From the NCBI GenBank assembly GCA_031413415.1, contig JANOET010000265.1, positions 1-25,740 of the forward strand: a DNA stretch of 25,740 nucleotides, given 5' to 3'. This DNA is from UBA668 sp031413415. GTDB lineage: Bacteria; Actinomycetota; Acidimicrobiia; Acidimicrobiales; Ilumatobacteraceae. Positions 15,268 to 22,514 of the stretch are shown piece after piece. Every line of letters starts with the position of its first letter. The stretch's first letter is position 1. Made by a program: the position numbers and the translations under genes. Below the pieces are notes generated by a model that saw only the letters and a program-made list of their open reading frames with translations, was not told the origin of the DNA and made no database searches.

Positions 15268-16464
15268 ATGGACGTCGAAGCGCTCAAACAGGCCGTGTGC
15301 GACCGGGTCGACGCGCTCGCGCCTCGCCTGGTGCACGCCAGTAGGGCGATCCATGCTCGGCCCGAACTGAACTACGAGGAGCACTTCGCGCATCAGTTGC
15401 TCACCGATCTCCTCGAGGACCAGGGGATCGCGCCCGTCCGCGGCGCATTCGGCATCGACACCGCGTTCGACTCGCTCGTGGGCACCGAGGGGCCCACCAT
15501 CGCAGTCCTGTGCGAGTACGACGCGCTGCCCGGTCTCGGCCACGCCTGCGGGCACAACATCATCGCCACCGCCGGAATCGGAGCCGGGCTGGCTGCGGCA
15601 GCGGTCGCCGAGCAGGCAGGCGGACGGCTCCGCATCATGGGTACGCCGGCCGAGGAGGGCGGCGGCGGCAAGGTGAAGATGGCCCGAGCCGGCGCGTTCG
15701 ACGGCGTCGACGCAGCGATGATGGTGCACCCGGCCGACGCGGATCTGGTGCGAATGGACTGCATCGCCATCCAGGAGCTCGAGGTCCAGTATCACGGAAA
15801 GGCGGCCCACGCTGCGGCGGCCCCCTGGGAGGGCCGCAACGCGCTCGACGCCGCCGTGCTCGGCTACATGAACGTCGCCGCGCTCCGCCAACACATCCGG
15901 CCGAACGAGCGGATCCACGGGATCTTCACCAAGGCGGGCGACAAGCCCAACATCGTTCCGTCCAGCGCGGCGATGGACTGGTACATCCGCTCGGGCACCA
16001 TCGACTCGCTGCAGCCGCTCACCGAGCGGGTCAGGGTCGCCCTCGAGTCTGCGGCAACCGCATGCGGCTGCACCATGGACCACGCCTGGGTCGGCGAACG
16101 GTACGCCAACATGATCGACAACCAGCCGATGGTGCAGGCGTACGTCCGCAACGCGTCACGAGTCGGTCGGACCGTGCGTGACCCGGCCGAGACGGGCCGA
16201 CCCGTCGTCGGCAGCACCGACATGGGCAACGTGAGCTACCTCGTGCCGTCCATCCATCCGATGATCAAGGTCGCGCCCGACGGCACCCCGATCCACACCC
16301 TCGACTTCGCCACATCTGCAGCGAGCGCCGAGGGAGATCAGGCCGTCATCGACGGCGCCAAGGTGATGGCCATGACGGTCGTCGACCTGTGGACGTCGGA
16401 CGCACTGCTCGCCGACGTCCGTGACCACTTCGAACAACGACCCCGTGACGTGGTGGTCTACTGA
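15268..16464 (+). CDS. M20 family metallopeptidase / amidohydrolase (M20D type)
   Basis: The 398-residue enzyme belongs to the M20 family of two-metal amidohydrolases, which cleave N-acyl or peptide amide bonds. Metal and catalytic residues are in IAVLCEYDALPGLGHACGHN (about 74-93) and MGTPAEEGGGGKVKM, with MVHPADADLV next, as in the aminobenzoyl-glutamate hydrolase and amidohydrolase branch. The inserted dimerisation domain starts at VQYHGKAAHAAAAPWEGRNA and returns with the C-terminal GSTDMGNVSYLVPSIHPM and TLDFATSAASAEGD. Substrate is unknown; acyl amino acids or short dipeptide-like compounds are likely. The ATG has a good GAGGAG 7 nt upstream, unlike the leaderless genes around it. It lies downstream of an MDR oxidoreductase, with which it may share a transcript. 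Confidence 0.88.
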   Translation: MDVEALKQAVCDRVDALAPRLVHASRAIHARPELNYEEHFAHQLLTDLLEDQGIAPVRGAFGIDTAFDSLVGTEGPTIAVLCEYDALPGLGHACGHNIIATAGIGAGLAAAAVAEQAGGRLRIMGTPAEEGGGGKVKMARAGAFDGVDAAMMVHPADADLVRMDCIAIQELEVQYHGKAAHAAAAPWEGRNALDAAVLGYMNVAALRQHIRPNERIHGIFTKAGDKPNIVPSSAAMDWYIRSGTIDSLQPLTERVRVALESAATACGCTMDHAWVGERYANMIDNQPMVQAYVRNASRVGRTVRDPAETGRPVVGSTDMGNVSYLVPSIHPMIKVAPDGTPIHTLDFATSAASAEGDQAVIDGAKVMAMTVVDLWTSDALLADVRDHFEQRPRDVVVY

Positions 16465-16497
16465 TCCAGGATCCCTCGTTGCACCGGGGGTGGCTCG

Positions 16498-16503
16498 TAG
16501 GAT
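16498..16503 (+). promoter_or_regulatory. Predicted -10 element of the ThyX-type gene
   Basis: TAGGAT ends 8 nt before the GTG at 16512. A TTGCAC lies about 13 nt upstream, too close for a standard -35. No Shine-Dalgarno is seen. Confidence 0.45.
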
Positions 16504-16511
16504 GACCACTC

Positions 16512-18113
16512 GTGACGGTCTACGTCCCCGAGGAATTCACCCCCGACGAAGAGGACATCCTTCGTCGCTACTTCACGAATCTGGACGGCCCGGTGTTCGC
16601 ACTGGTCAACCTTCCCGAGGTCGTGAAGGGCGCCCTTTTTGCCCGCTACAGCCGTAGTCCGAAGAGCCTGCGACGGCTCTTCCTCGACGAGTTCGTGGGC
16701 GACCTCGACATCGCCGGCGACGTCTCGGTCGACGCCACCGTCGGTCTCGAGCGCGCCGAGGAGCTGTACGAGAAGGTGTTCTTCGAGTACGGCGACGACA
16801 GCGTCGCCCAGCTCGGCGGCGTGCACCTCGCGTGCGAGCAGGCCTCGAACATCCTCACCAAGGTGCTCGAGTGGGGACGCCTGATGAGCTACCTGGAGCA
16901 GAGCACCCGCTACATCGCGTACGACTCGCGCCTCGGAGGTCGATACCGGTTCTATCGCGATCCGGCGATCCTCTCCAGCCGGTTCGGCACTCGGTACGTC
17001 GGCGACATGGATCGCATGTTCGACAGCTACACGTTGCTGCTCAACCAGGTCACCGATCATGTGCGTGCCAGCGTCCCCCGCGAGGCGGGCGACAGCGATT
17101 TCGTCTACCGCATGGCGACCCGGGCGAAGGCGCTCGACGCCGTCCGAGGCGTGCTGCCGGCGTCGGCACTCTCCAACGTGGGCATCTACGGCTCGGGTCA
17201 GGCCTTCGAGGCGTTGTTGGTGCGCATGCGTGCTCACCCCTTGCCCGAGGCACGGCAGTACGCCGAGCTGATGTTGCAGGAGCTGCGCAAGGTCATTCCC
17301 AGCTTCCTGCGCCGTGTCGACATCGCCGAGCGTGGCGGTCGGTGGTCGAACTACCTCGAGCAGACCCGTGAGAACACCTCGGCGCTGGTGCAGTCGCTGT
17401 TCAGCGACACTCCCGTCGAGCAGGCGCCATCGGTCGTGCTGGTCGATCACGACCCCGACGCCGAGAACAAGCTGCTCGCGGCCATCTGCTATCCGCTCAC
17501 CAACCTGCCCGAGTCGCAGGTCATGGAGCGGGTGCGCACGCTGGGGCAGACGGAGCGTGCGGCACTCATCGCGTCGTACGTGGGCGATCGAGAGAACCGA
17601 CGCCACCGACCGGGTCGTGCGTTCGAGCGGGTCGACTATCGCTTCGACGTGCTCAGCGATTACGGCGCCTTCCGCGATCTGCAGCGGCACCGCATGCTCA
17701 CCATCGACTGGCAGTCGCTCACACCGAATCACGGTTACGTGCGTCCCGAGCTGGTCGACGACGCCGGTGTCGCCGACGTGTTCGACGATTCGATGGCACG
17801 CTCTGCTGCCCTGTTCGATGCGCTGAAGGACGAGTTCCCGCAGCAGGCGCAGTACGCCGTGTCCATGGCCTATCGATTGCGGTACTCGATGCAGTTCAAC
17901 GCCCGCGAGGCCATGCACATGCTCGAGCTGCGTTCGTCTCCGCAGGGACACCCGTCGTATCGCCGGGTGGTCCTCGAGATGCATCGGCTGATCGCCGAGG
18001 AGGCCGGTCACACGGCGGTGGCCGATGCGATGACGCATCTCACCACCGAAGCGCCCGAGCTCGAGCGGCTCGAGGCTGAACGGCGCGCCGAAGCCCGCCG
18101 CAGCCAGCAATGA
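16512..18113 (+). CDS. Two-domain ThyX-type FAD-dependent thymidylate synthase-like protein
   Basis: This 533-residue protein contains two ThyX-like domains in tandem. ThyX makes dTMP from dUMP using methylenetetrahydrofolate and FADH2, and is normally a homotetramer of about 220-250 residues per chain. In the first domain (about 25-290) the signature lies in FEYGDDSVAQLGGVHLACE and WGRLMSYLEQSTRY (121-134): Arg123, seven residues, Ser131, then T-R-Y, but with W-G-R in place of R-H-R. The second domain (about 350-515) has the intact QRHRMLTIDWQS (391-402), that is RHR-x7-S, but lacks the S-x-R-Y end (LTPNHGY instead), and ends with QFNAREAMHMLELRSSPQGH. Thus each half keeps a different part of the signature. 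Whether it is the cell's thymidylate synthase cannot be told here. The GTG start at 16512 follows a -10 box by 8 nt. Confidence 0.82.
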   Translation: MTVYVPEEFTPDEEDILRRYFTNLDGPVFALVNLPEVVKGALFARYSRSPKSLRRLFLDEFVGDLDIAGDVSVDATVGLERAEELYEKVFFEYGDDSVAQLGGVHLACEQASNILTKVLEWGRLMSYLEQSTRYIAYDSRLGGRYRFYRDPAILSSRFGTRYVGDMDRMFDSYTLLLNQVTDHVRASVPREAGDSDFVYRMATRAKALDAVRGVLPASALSNVGIYGSGQAFEALLVRMRAHPLPEARQYAELMLQELRKVIPSFLRRVDIAERGGRWSNYLEQTRENTSALVQSLFSDTPVEQAPSVVLVDHDPDAENKLLAAICYPLTNLPESQVMERVRTLGQTERAALIASYVGDRENRRHRPGRAFERVDYRFDVLSDYGAFRDLQRHRMLTIDWQSLTPNHGYVRPELVDDAGVADVFDDSMARSAALFDALKDEFPQQAQYAVSMAYRLRYSMQFNAREAMHMLELRSSPQGHPSYRRVVLEMHRLIAEEAGHTAVADAMTHLTTEAPELERLEAERRAEARRSQQ

Positions 18114-18285
18114 CCCCCTGATCGCCGGCAACGACCCCGTATGGAGGGTTTCGGGCTGGTTTCAGTACTGAATCGTCACCACGCTGACATTTGAGTGACG
18201 GTTGTCACAATCAGGATGTGCGAGGCATCGTAGCCGTCGGCCTAGTATCCCGGGCCTCAAGAGGGTGTAGGACGAGGTACGAGGC
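18114..18285. other. Intergenic region with inverted repeats and possible promoter
   Basis: This 172-nt gap is the longest gene-free stretch between plus-strand genes. It is less GC-rich than its surroundings and holds overlapping inverted repeats: CGTCAC (18174-18179) with GTGACG (18195-18200), and GTGAC (18195-18199) with GTCAC (18204-18208). A TAGTAT at 18243-18248 could be the -10 for the acidic-protein gene, leaving a leader of about 30 nt with GAGG before the ATG. No clear terminator for the ThyX gene is visible. The repeats could be an operator; no regulator is identified. Confidence 0.35.
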
Positions 18286-18792
18286 ATGGCAGCAGACGAC
18301 GACGAGATCATCAATACCGAGCCCGATGCGGAGTTCGAGGAGACCGAGGACGAGGTCGATCCCGATCTTGCCGATGTCGACGTCGACGTCGACGTGCTCG
18401 ACGAGGACGAACTCGAGGACGATCTGGTCGAGGGAGACGAGTTCGCCGACGACGAGGATGCACTGCTGGTCGACGAGGAAGAAGAAGACGACACCAGCGG
18501 CCCGGTTCGCAAGTCCGTCGTGGCGGCCGAGGACGAGGACGAGGACGACGACATGCTCGCCCCCGACGACGTCGAAGCCGACCTCGACACCATTCTCAAG
18601 GACCGTCTCGTCGCCGAGCAGGACGAGGACGAGAGCGAAGAGGAAGAGCCCGAGGAGCGCGGCGAGGCTGCCGATCGCCTGCAGCCCAAGCGTGCCGACG
18701 AGCAGTTGTGCCCCAGCTGCTTCCTGCTGGTCCGCCAGAGTGCGCCGGGTTGCCCCGTCGGCGACGACGACTGCCCGCTGTTCTCCAAGTGA
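18286..18792 (+). CDS. Very acidic Cys4 protein, DUF4193-like
   Basis: The 168-residue protein is dominated by Asp and Glu (residues 1-125 contain long acidic runs) and ends in a small Cys cluster: LCPSCFLLVRQ followed by GCPVGDDDCPLF. Together with a preceding helix (DLDTILKDRLVAEQDE) and RLQPKRADEQ, this resembles the actinobacterial DUF4193 family, which has a short acidic part and a C-x2-C zinc-ribbon-like end. The acidic section is much longer here than in mycobacterial members. Family function is unknown; a role in binding a basic partner or RNA polymerase is possible but unproven. The ATG is preceded by a GAGG ribosome binding site. Its stop overlaps the GNAT gene start. An open frame on the opposite strand is Ser-rich and is only its shadow. 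Confidence 0.65.
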   Translation: MAADDDEIINTEPDAEFEETEDEVDPDLADVDVDVDVLDEDELEDDLVEGDEFADDEDALLVDEEEEDDTSGPVRKSVVAAEDEDEDDDMLAPDDVEADLDTILKDRLVAEQDEDESEEEEPEERGEAADRLQPKRADEQLCPSCFLLVRQSAPGCPVGDDDCPLFSK

Positions 18793-19232
18793 GCCCAGGG
18801 GCCGGGGTGCACGAGTCCGTTCGCCCCCTGACCCTCGACGACATCGCCGACGTGGCGACCCTCGAAGCCGAGGCGCGGAGCGCGCTGCACGAGCAGCGCG
18901 GCGGCGTCGCGTTCCTGCGTGAGGTGGGTCCCGCCGACTGGCCCGCCGCACTGGGGTCAGCGTGGGTGGGCACCATCGACGACGTCGTGGTCGGCTATCT
19001 CGAACTCCAGGTGCTCGGATCCGTCGCGGTCGTGCGTCAGGTCTACGTGCATCCTGAGGCGCGCGAGCTCGGACTCGGCGACGAACTGCTCGCCACCGCC
19101 ATGGGCGCCGGTCGGGCCGCCGGGTGCACGGTGCTCGAAGGCACGGCGCTGCCCGGAGACCGCGACACGAAGAACCTCTACGAGCGGGCCGGCGTGGTGG
19201 CCCGCAAGATCGTGGTCAGCAAGCCGTTGTGA
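18789..19232 (+). CDS. GNAT family N-acetyltransferase
   Basis: This 147-residue protein has the GNAT fold. The first part, SVRPLTLDDIADVATLEAEA, is the usual opening. Motif A is VRQVYVHPEARELGLGDELL, with the pyrophosphate-binding loop in ARELGLGD, and motif B is near TKNLYERAGVVARKIVVSK. It should transfer acetyl (or another acyl) from CoA to an unknown amine. The GTG at 18789 overlaps the stop of the acidic-protein gene by 4 nt and implies coupling; a second GTG at 18807 would shorten it by 6 residues and is equally possible. It converges with the crotonase gene, whose stop is 19 nt away. Confidence 0.8.
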   Translation: MSPGAGVHESVRPLTLDDIADVATLEAEARSALHEQRGGVAFLREVGPADWPAALGSAWVGTIDDVVVGYLELQVLGSVAVVRQVYVHPEARELGLGDELLATAMGAGRAAGCTVLEGTALPGDRDTKNLYERAGVVARKIVVSKPL

Positions 19233-19251
19233 GGCGCCGACGAGCGGAGTG

Positions 19252-20037
19252 CTACTTGCCCTGCCAGTTCGGCGTCCGCTTCTCGATGAACGCGGTGAGA
19301 CCCTCCCTGGTGTCCTCGCTCGCCAAGACGCCGGCGAACTCGGCGTTGGTGAGGTCGATCAGCGTCTGATCGTCCTCGAAGGCCGCAGCAAGGACGACCT
19401 TGCGGCTCGCCCACACGGCCAGCGGCGCGCTGGTGCAGATCTTCTCGGCGAGAGCGAGGGCTTCCTCCAGCACCTTGCCCGGCTCGACCAAGCGGCTCAC
19501 CAGGCCGAGGTGGTACGCACGCTCGCCGGGGATGGGATCGCCCGTGAGGATGGCCTCCATGGCCGCTGCCTGACCGATTGCGCGGGGAAGGCGGAACAGA
19601 CCGCCGGCACCGGCGATGAGGTTGCGCTTCACTTCGGCGAGGCCGAACGACGACCGGGTGGTGCACACGACGAGATCGGCAGCGAGAACGATCTCACAAC
19701 CACCGGCGGTGGCGAGTCCGTCGACAGCGACGATGACGGGCTTCTTGCGCTCGCGGTAGACGAAACCGGCGAAGCCGCCCCGCTTGGTGGCCAGGCCGCC
19801 GGCCTGGCCGCTGTTGATCGCCTTCAGGTCGGCGCCGGCGCAGAACACCGGTCGCTCCTGGCCCTCGGTGTTCGCGGTGATGATGCCCACCCAGATGTCC
19901 GGGTCGGCCTCCATCTGGTCGATGGCGGCTTCGACGCCATTGGCGACGTCGGCATTGATGGCGTTGCGCGCCTCCGGGCGGTTGAGCGTGATGACCGCGA
20001 TGCGGCCCTGGGTCTCGTACTTCACGATGTCGGACAT
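19252..20037 (-). CDS. Enoyl-CoA hydratase/isomerase (crotonase) family protein
   Basis: The 261-residue protein is a full-length crotonase, a family that hydrates or isomerises acyl-CoA thioesters. Family blocks are AVITLNRPEARNAINADV, the oxyanion segment FCAGADLKAINSG, VIVAVDGLATAGGCEIVLAA with the first catalytic Glu, FGLAEVKRNLIAGAGGLFRL with the second Glu, and the ending AFIEKRTPNWQGK. Both Glu are present, so hydratase activity is plausible; its substrate chain length cannot be read from sequence. A leaderless promoter (TACCGT) lies 7 nt before the ATG. It follows the 609-residue protein on the same strand with a 47-nt gap but seems to be transcribed separately. Confidence 0.92.
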   Translation of the reverse strand: MSDIVKYETQGRIAVITLNRPEARNAINADVANGVEAAIDQMEADPDIWVGIITANTEGQERPVFCAGADLKAINSGQAGGLATKRGGFAGFVYRERKKPVIVAVDGLATAGGCEIVLAADLVVCTTRSSFGLAEVKRNLIAGAGGLFRLPRAIGQAAAMEAILTGDPIPGERAYHLGLVSRLVEPGKVLEEALALAEKICTSAPLAVWASRKVVLAAAFEDDQTLIDLTNAEFAGVLASEDTREGLTAFIEKRTPNWQGK

Positions 20038-20044
20038 GTCGGCG

Positions 20045-20050
20045 ACGGTA
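20045..20050 (-). promoter_or_regulatory. Predicted -10 element of the crotonase gene (leaderless)
   Basis: On the minus strand TACCGT ends 7 nt before the ATG at 20037; no Shine-Dalgarno is present. It lies in the 47-nt gap after the upstream gene. Confidence 0.5.
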
Positions 20051-20084
20051 GCGGCGCGACCGGTCCGGCAAAGAACCGTGATGG

Positions 20085-21914
20085 TCAGTCGACGGGGTCG
20101 GTCGCAGGCTCGTCGGCCGCAGGCGCCTCGGGCTCGCTTGCGACGGCTTCGGCGTCGGCGGCCGGTGCTGCTTCGACTGCCGCAGCTTCGGGCTCGGTTT
20201 CGACCGGAGCAGCCTCGACCGGAGCAGCCTCGGCCTCGACCGGAACGACCTCAGCCTCGACCGGAGCAGCCTCGGCTTCGACCGGAGCAGCCTCGACCTG
20301 AGCGACCTCGGCTTCGACCGGAGCAGCCTCGACCGGAACGACCTCAGCCTCGACCGGAACAGTCTCGGTTTCGACCGGAGAAGCCTCGACCGGAGCAGCC
20401 TCAGCCTCGACCGGAACGACCTCAGCCTCGACCGGAACGACCTCAGCCTCGACCGGAGCAGCCTCAGCTTCGACCGGAACAGGCTCGGTCTGAGCGGCCG
20501 CGACCGGAGCAGCCGCGACCGGAGCAGCTACGGGCTTCGCCGCGGCGTCGGCCTTCGGGCCGGGTGCCTTCTTGGCGGGTGCCTTCTGGGGCGGAACCGG
20601 CTTCGTCGGCCGCAGCGGCTTGGCTGTGGCAGCCTTCGGATCGACCGCGATGCCGAACAGTGCAGCCACCTGCGGCAGCAACGAACCAAGTCGCTTCACC
20701 GTGGCGAGCAGCTCGTCGTTCTCCTGCGTAGGTTTGGCCGCAGGCGTGACCTGCGTACGGACCGGGCTGAAGGCCACGGCCTCGAGCACCGCCGACCAGC
20801 GATCGGGCAGCGCATCGGTGGTGAGGTTCGCCGTGGCGGCCTCGGCGAGCTTGGTCGCCAGTTCGGAGGGGAAGCGGACGCCGGCCTTCGGCGGCTGCGA
20901 CGACAGCTTCAGTGCTCGCACCACGCGGCCAACGCCGATGGCGGCGTCGATGTCGCCGAACCACAGGGCCAACTCCTTCTCCTGCTTGGTGACGAGCGCG
21001 ACCTTCAGTTCGGCGGCGATCTCGCGCGTGCTCTCGTCGCGGGCGACCATGGGGTCCTCGCCAGCGGCGACGACGCTGCGCAGGTCGCGCAGGTCGAGCT
21101 CTTCGATATCCGACTTGGCGGCGTCGGCACGGTCGAGCCACTCGGCGACCCGCAGCTTCGGCTGCAGCTGCTCGGCGATCGCAAGCAGACCCGCCGCGGG
21201 AATCTCGTCCTTGCCCTCGGAGCGCAGTCGAGCGTTCTGCTCGTTCACGGCTTGACGAACCGCAGGAATGCCCCCCTGCAGGACGCGCTCGGCCACCGTG
21301 CGCTGCGCTTCGGGCAGTTCGGCCAACACGGCGTTGCGATGCACGCGACCGGGCTTCAGTCGCTTGGCCTTCGGGCGCTGAGGCAGCTCGGGCGGCGCCT
21401 GGAAGCGGGGCTTGCGGTCGCCGCCCGGGCGAGGGCCGCGGTCCGGACGCGGGCCGCGCTCTCCGTCGCCACGCGGGGGACGGTCGCCTCGCGGTGCCCG
21501 GTCGCCGCTCGGTGCACGGTCGCCATCGCTGCGAGGCGGCCGGTCGCCACGAGGACGGTCGGGGCGGTCCCCGCGAGGACGGTCGGGGCGGTCGCCACGG
21601 TCGCGTCGGTCACCACGATCGCCGCGCTCCTTGCGCGCCAGCGTCTGGGTGACGGCCTCGAACGGTTTGTCGCTGGGGATCAGTTCCAGCAGACCGCTCT
21701 TCTCGGTCTTGGGCTTGCCGGCGGCCACCGCAACGATGGTGAGACCGTCGAGCTCGGCGTCGGCATCGGCCTTGAACACCTGACCGACGGCAGCACCCGA
21801 GGGCAGGAGCGTGCCGTCGAGCACGCCCTTGGGCTTCTGGGCACCTGCGGCTCTCCACGTCCACGTGCCATCGGGGCGCGTGCTGGTGAGCTCGATTTCG
21901 ATCCGTCGGGACAT
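20085..21914 (-). CDS. Conserved protein of unknown function with RG-rich and PVEAE-repeat segments
   Basis: I cannot name a family for this 609-residue protein. It has four parts. Residues 1-90 form a compact beta-rich domain (RIEIELTSTRPDGTWTWRAA ... VLDGTLLPSGAAVGQVFKAD). Residues 94-170 are an Arg/Gly/Asp-rich tract (RGDR, RPDRPRGD repeats) like RNA-binding tails. Residues 171-430 form a helical domain that looks well conserved (ELPQRPKAKRLKPGR, ERVLQGGIPAVRQAVNEQN, IEELDLRDLRSVVAAGED, LKLSSQPPKAG, DRWSAVLEAVAFSPVR). A Lys/Pro/Ala linker and about 16 copies of PVEAx/PVEAEVV (480-574) make a long acidic tail. A role in RNA or ribosome metabolism is possible from the RG tract, but this is inference. 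The ATG is 9 nt from a TACGGT box. It is divergent from the gamma-carbonic-anhydrase-like gene. Confidence 0.7.
   Translation of the reverse strand: MSRRIEIELTSTRPDGTWTWRAAGAQKPKGVLDGTLLPSGAAVGQVFKADADAELDGLTIVAVAAGKPKTEKSGLLELIPSDKPFEAVTQTLARKERGDRGDRRDRGDRPDRPRGDRPDRPRGDRPPRSDGDRAPSGDRAPRGDRPPRGDGERGPRPDRGPRPGGDRKPRFQAPPELPQRPKAKRLKPGRVHRNAVLAELPEAQRTVAERVLQGGIPAVRQAVNEQNARLRSEGKDEIPAAGLLAIAEQLQPKLRVAEWLDRADAAKSDIEELDLRDLRSVVAAGEDPMVARDESTREIAAELKVALVTKQEKELALWFGDIDAAIGVGRVVRALKLSSQPPKAGVRFPSELATKLAEAATANLTTDALPDRWSAVLEAVAFSPVRTQVTPAAKPTQENDELLATVKRLGSLLPQVAALFGIAVDPKAATAKPLRPTKPVPPQKAPAKKAPGPKADAAAKPVAAPVAAAPVAAAQTEPVPVEAEAAPVEAEVVPVEAEVVPVEAEAAPVEASPVETETVPVEAEVVPVEAAPVEAEVAQVEAAPVEAEAAPVEAEVVPVEAEAAPVEAAPVETEPEAAAVEAAPAADAEAVASEPEAPAADEPATDPVD
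20193..20477 (-). repeat. PVEAE-type 15/21-bp tandem repeats
   Basis: About fifteen imperfect units encode PVEAEAA, PVEAEVV, PVEAA and similar, alternating between five and seven residues, at protein positions 480-574. The DNA units are close to one another in sequence, so the array can be expected to change length by slippage or recombination between strains. Confidence 0.9.
21405..21635 (-). repeat. Arg/Gly/Asp-rich repeat tract in the unknown protein
   Basis: The segment encodes residues 94-170, rich in GDR, RGDRP and RPDRPRGD units, including a 24-bp unit present about twice in tandem. It is typical of disordered RNA-binding extensions. Confidence 0.8.
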
Positions 21915-21923
21915 AGGCCAGAC

Positions 21924-21929
21924 ACCGTA
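21924..21929 (-). promoter_or_regulatory. Predicted -10 element of the 609-residue protein gene
   Basis: On the minus strand TACGGT ends 9 nt before the ATG at 21914. It shares the 81-nt divergent gap with the promoter of the next gene, so both may respond to the same local control. Confidence 0.4.
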
Positions 21930-21983
21930 CCGGCTGGACGGGGCTTCGGCCTACTGAATGACATCGGCCCGCACGTCGATCGC

Positions 21984-21989
21984 TACCCT
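21984..21989 (+). promoter_or_regulatory. Predicted -10 element of the gamma-CA-like gene (leaderless)
   Basis: TACCCT ends 6 nt before the GTG at 21996; there is no Shine-Dalgarno. Confidence 0.45.
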
Positions 21990-21995
21990 CGGCGG

Positions 21996-22514
21996 GTGCC
22001 CATCTACGCGCTCGGCGACAAGGAACCCACCATCCACCCCACGGCGTTCGTCCATCCCGACGCCGTGATCATCGGCCATGTGATCATCGGCGAACTGGCG
22101 AGCATCTGGCCGGGGGCGGTGCTGCGAGGCGACGAGGGCTACATCCGCATCGGCGCACGCACCAGCATCCAGGACAACAGTGTGCTGCACACGACGCCCA
22201 TGTGGCCCACCGTCGTCGGGGACGGGTGCACCATCGGCCACATCGTCCACCTCGAGGGCTGCACCGTGGAGGACGGCTGTCTCATCGGTAACGGCAGCAT
22301 CGTGCTGCATCGCTCGATCGTGCGCCGTGGTGCCATCGTTGCGGCGAACTCCGTGGTCCTGTACGACACCGTCGTTCCCGCAGGCGCGCTCGCCGTCGGC
22401 TCGCCCGCCACCATCAAGGAAGGTCGAGCGAACGCGGCGCTCATCGCCCAGGCCGAGCAGTCCTACGTCGAGCGAGCGCGCACCTACCCGTCGCTGCTGC
22501 GCCGCCTCGACTGA
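21996..22514 (+). CDS. Gamma carbonic anhydrase family (left-handed beta-helix) protein
   Basis: This 172-residue protein has the hexapeptide repeats of a left-handed beta-helix (IHPTAFVHPDAVIIGHVIIG, WPGAVLRGDEGYIRIG, TSIQDNSVLH) and a C-terminal helix, as in gamma carbonic anhydrases and the YrdA/PaaY group. The zinc ligands of that group come from the His in SVLH, the His in IGH and a His in an LHGC motif. Here the last segment reads GHIVHLEGCTVEDG, so the usual third His is Glu with a His two residues earlier. This form may still bind metal but makes carbonic anhydrase activity uncertain. The GTG at 21996 is supported by a -10 box 6 nt upstream. The stop overlaps the prmA start by 1 nt (TGATG). 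Confidence 0.85.
   Translation: MPIYALGDKEPTIHPTAFVHPDAVIIGHVIIGELASIWPGAVLRGDEGYIRIGARTSIQDNSVLHTTPMWPTVVGDGCTIGHIVHLEGCTVEDGCLIGNGSIVLHRSIVRRGAIVAANSVVLYDTVVPAGALAVGSPATIKEGRANAALIAQAEQSYVERARTYPSLLRRLD

Noticed and set aside
18162..18890. Ser-rich minus-strand frame opposite the acidic-protein gene
   Set aside because: The Ser runs are the reverse complement of Asp/Glu codon runs; the plus-strand protein has the conserved Cys end and a ribosome binding site.
20193..20477. Possible CRISPR-like direct repeat array
   Set aside because: Units are adjacent without spacers, are in frame and encode a PVEAE protein repeat.
19784..20731. Plus-strand frame with R-P-E-Q-P-R repeats
   Set aside because: It is the antisense shadow of the PVEAE repeat; the minus-strand frame also includes the conserved core outside the repeat.
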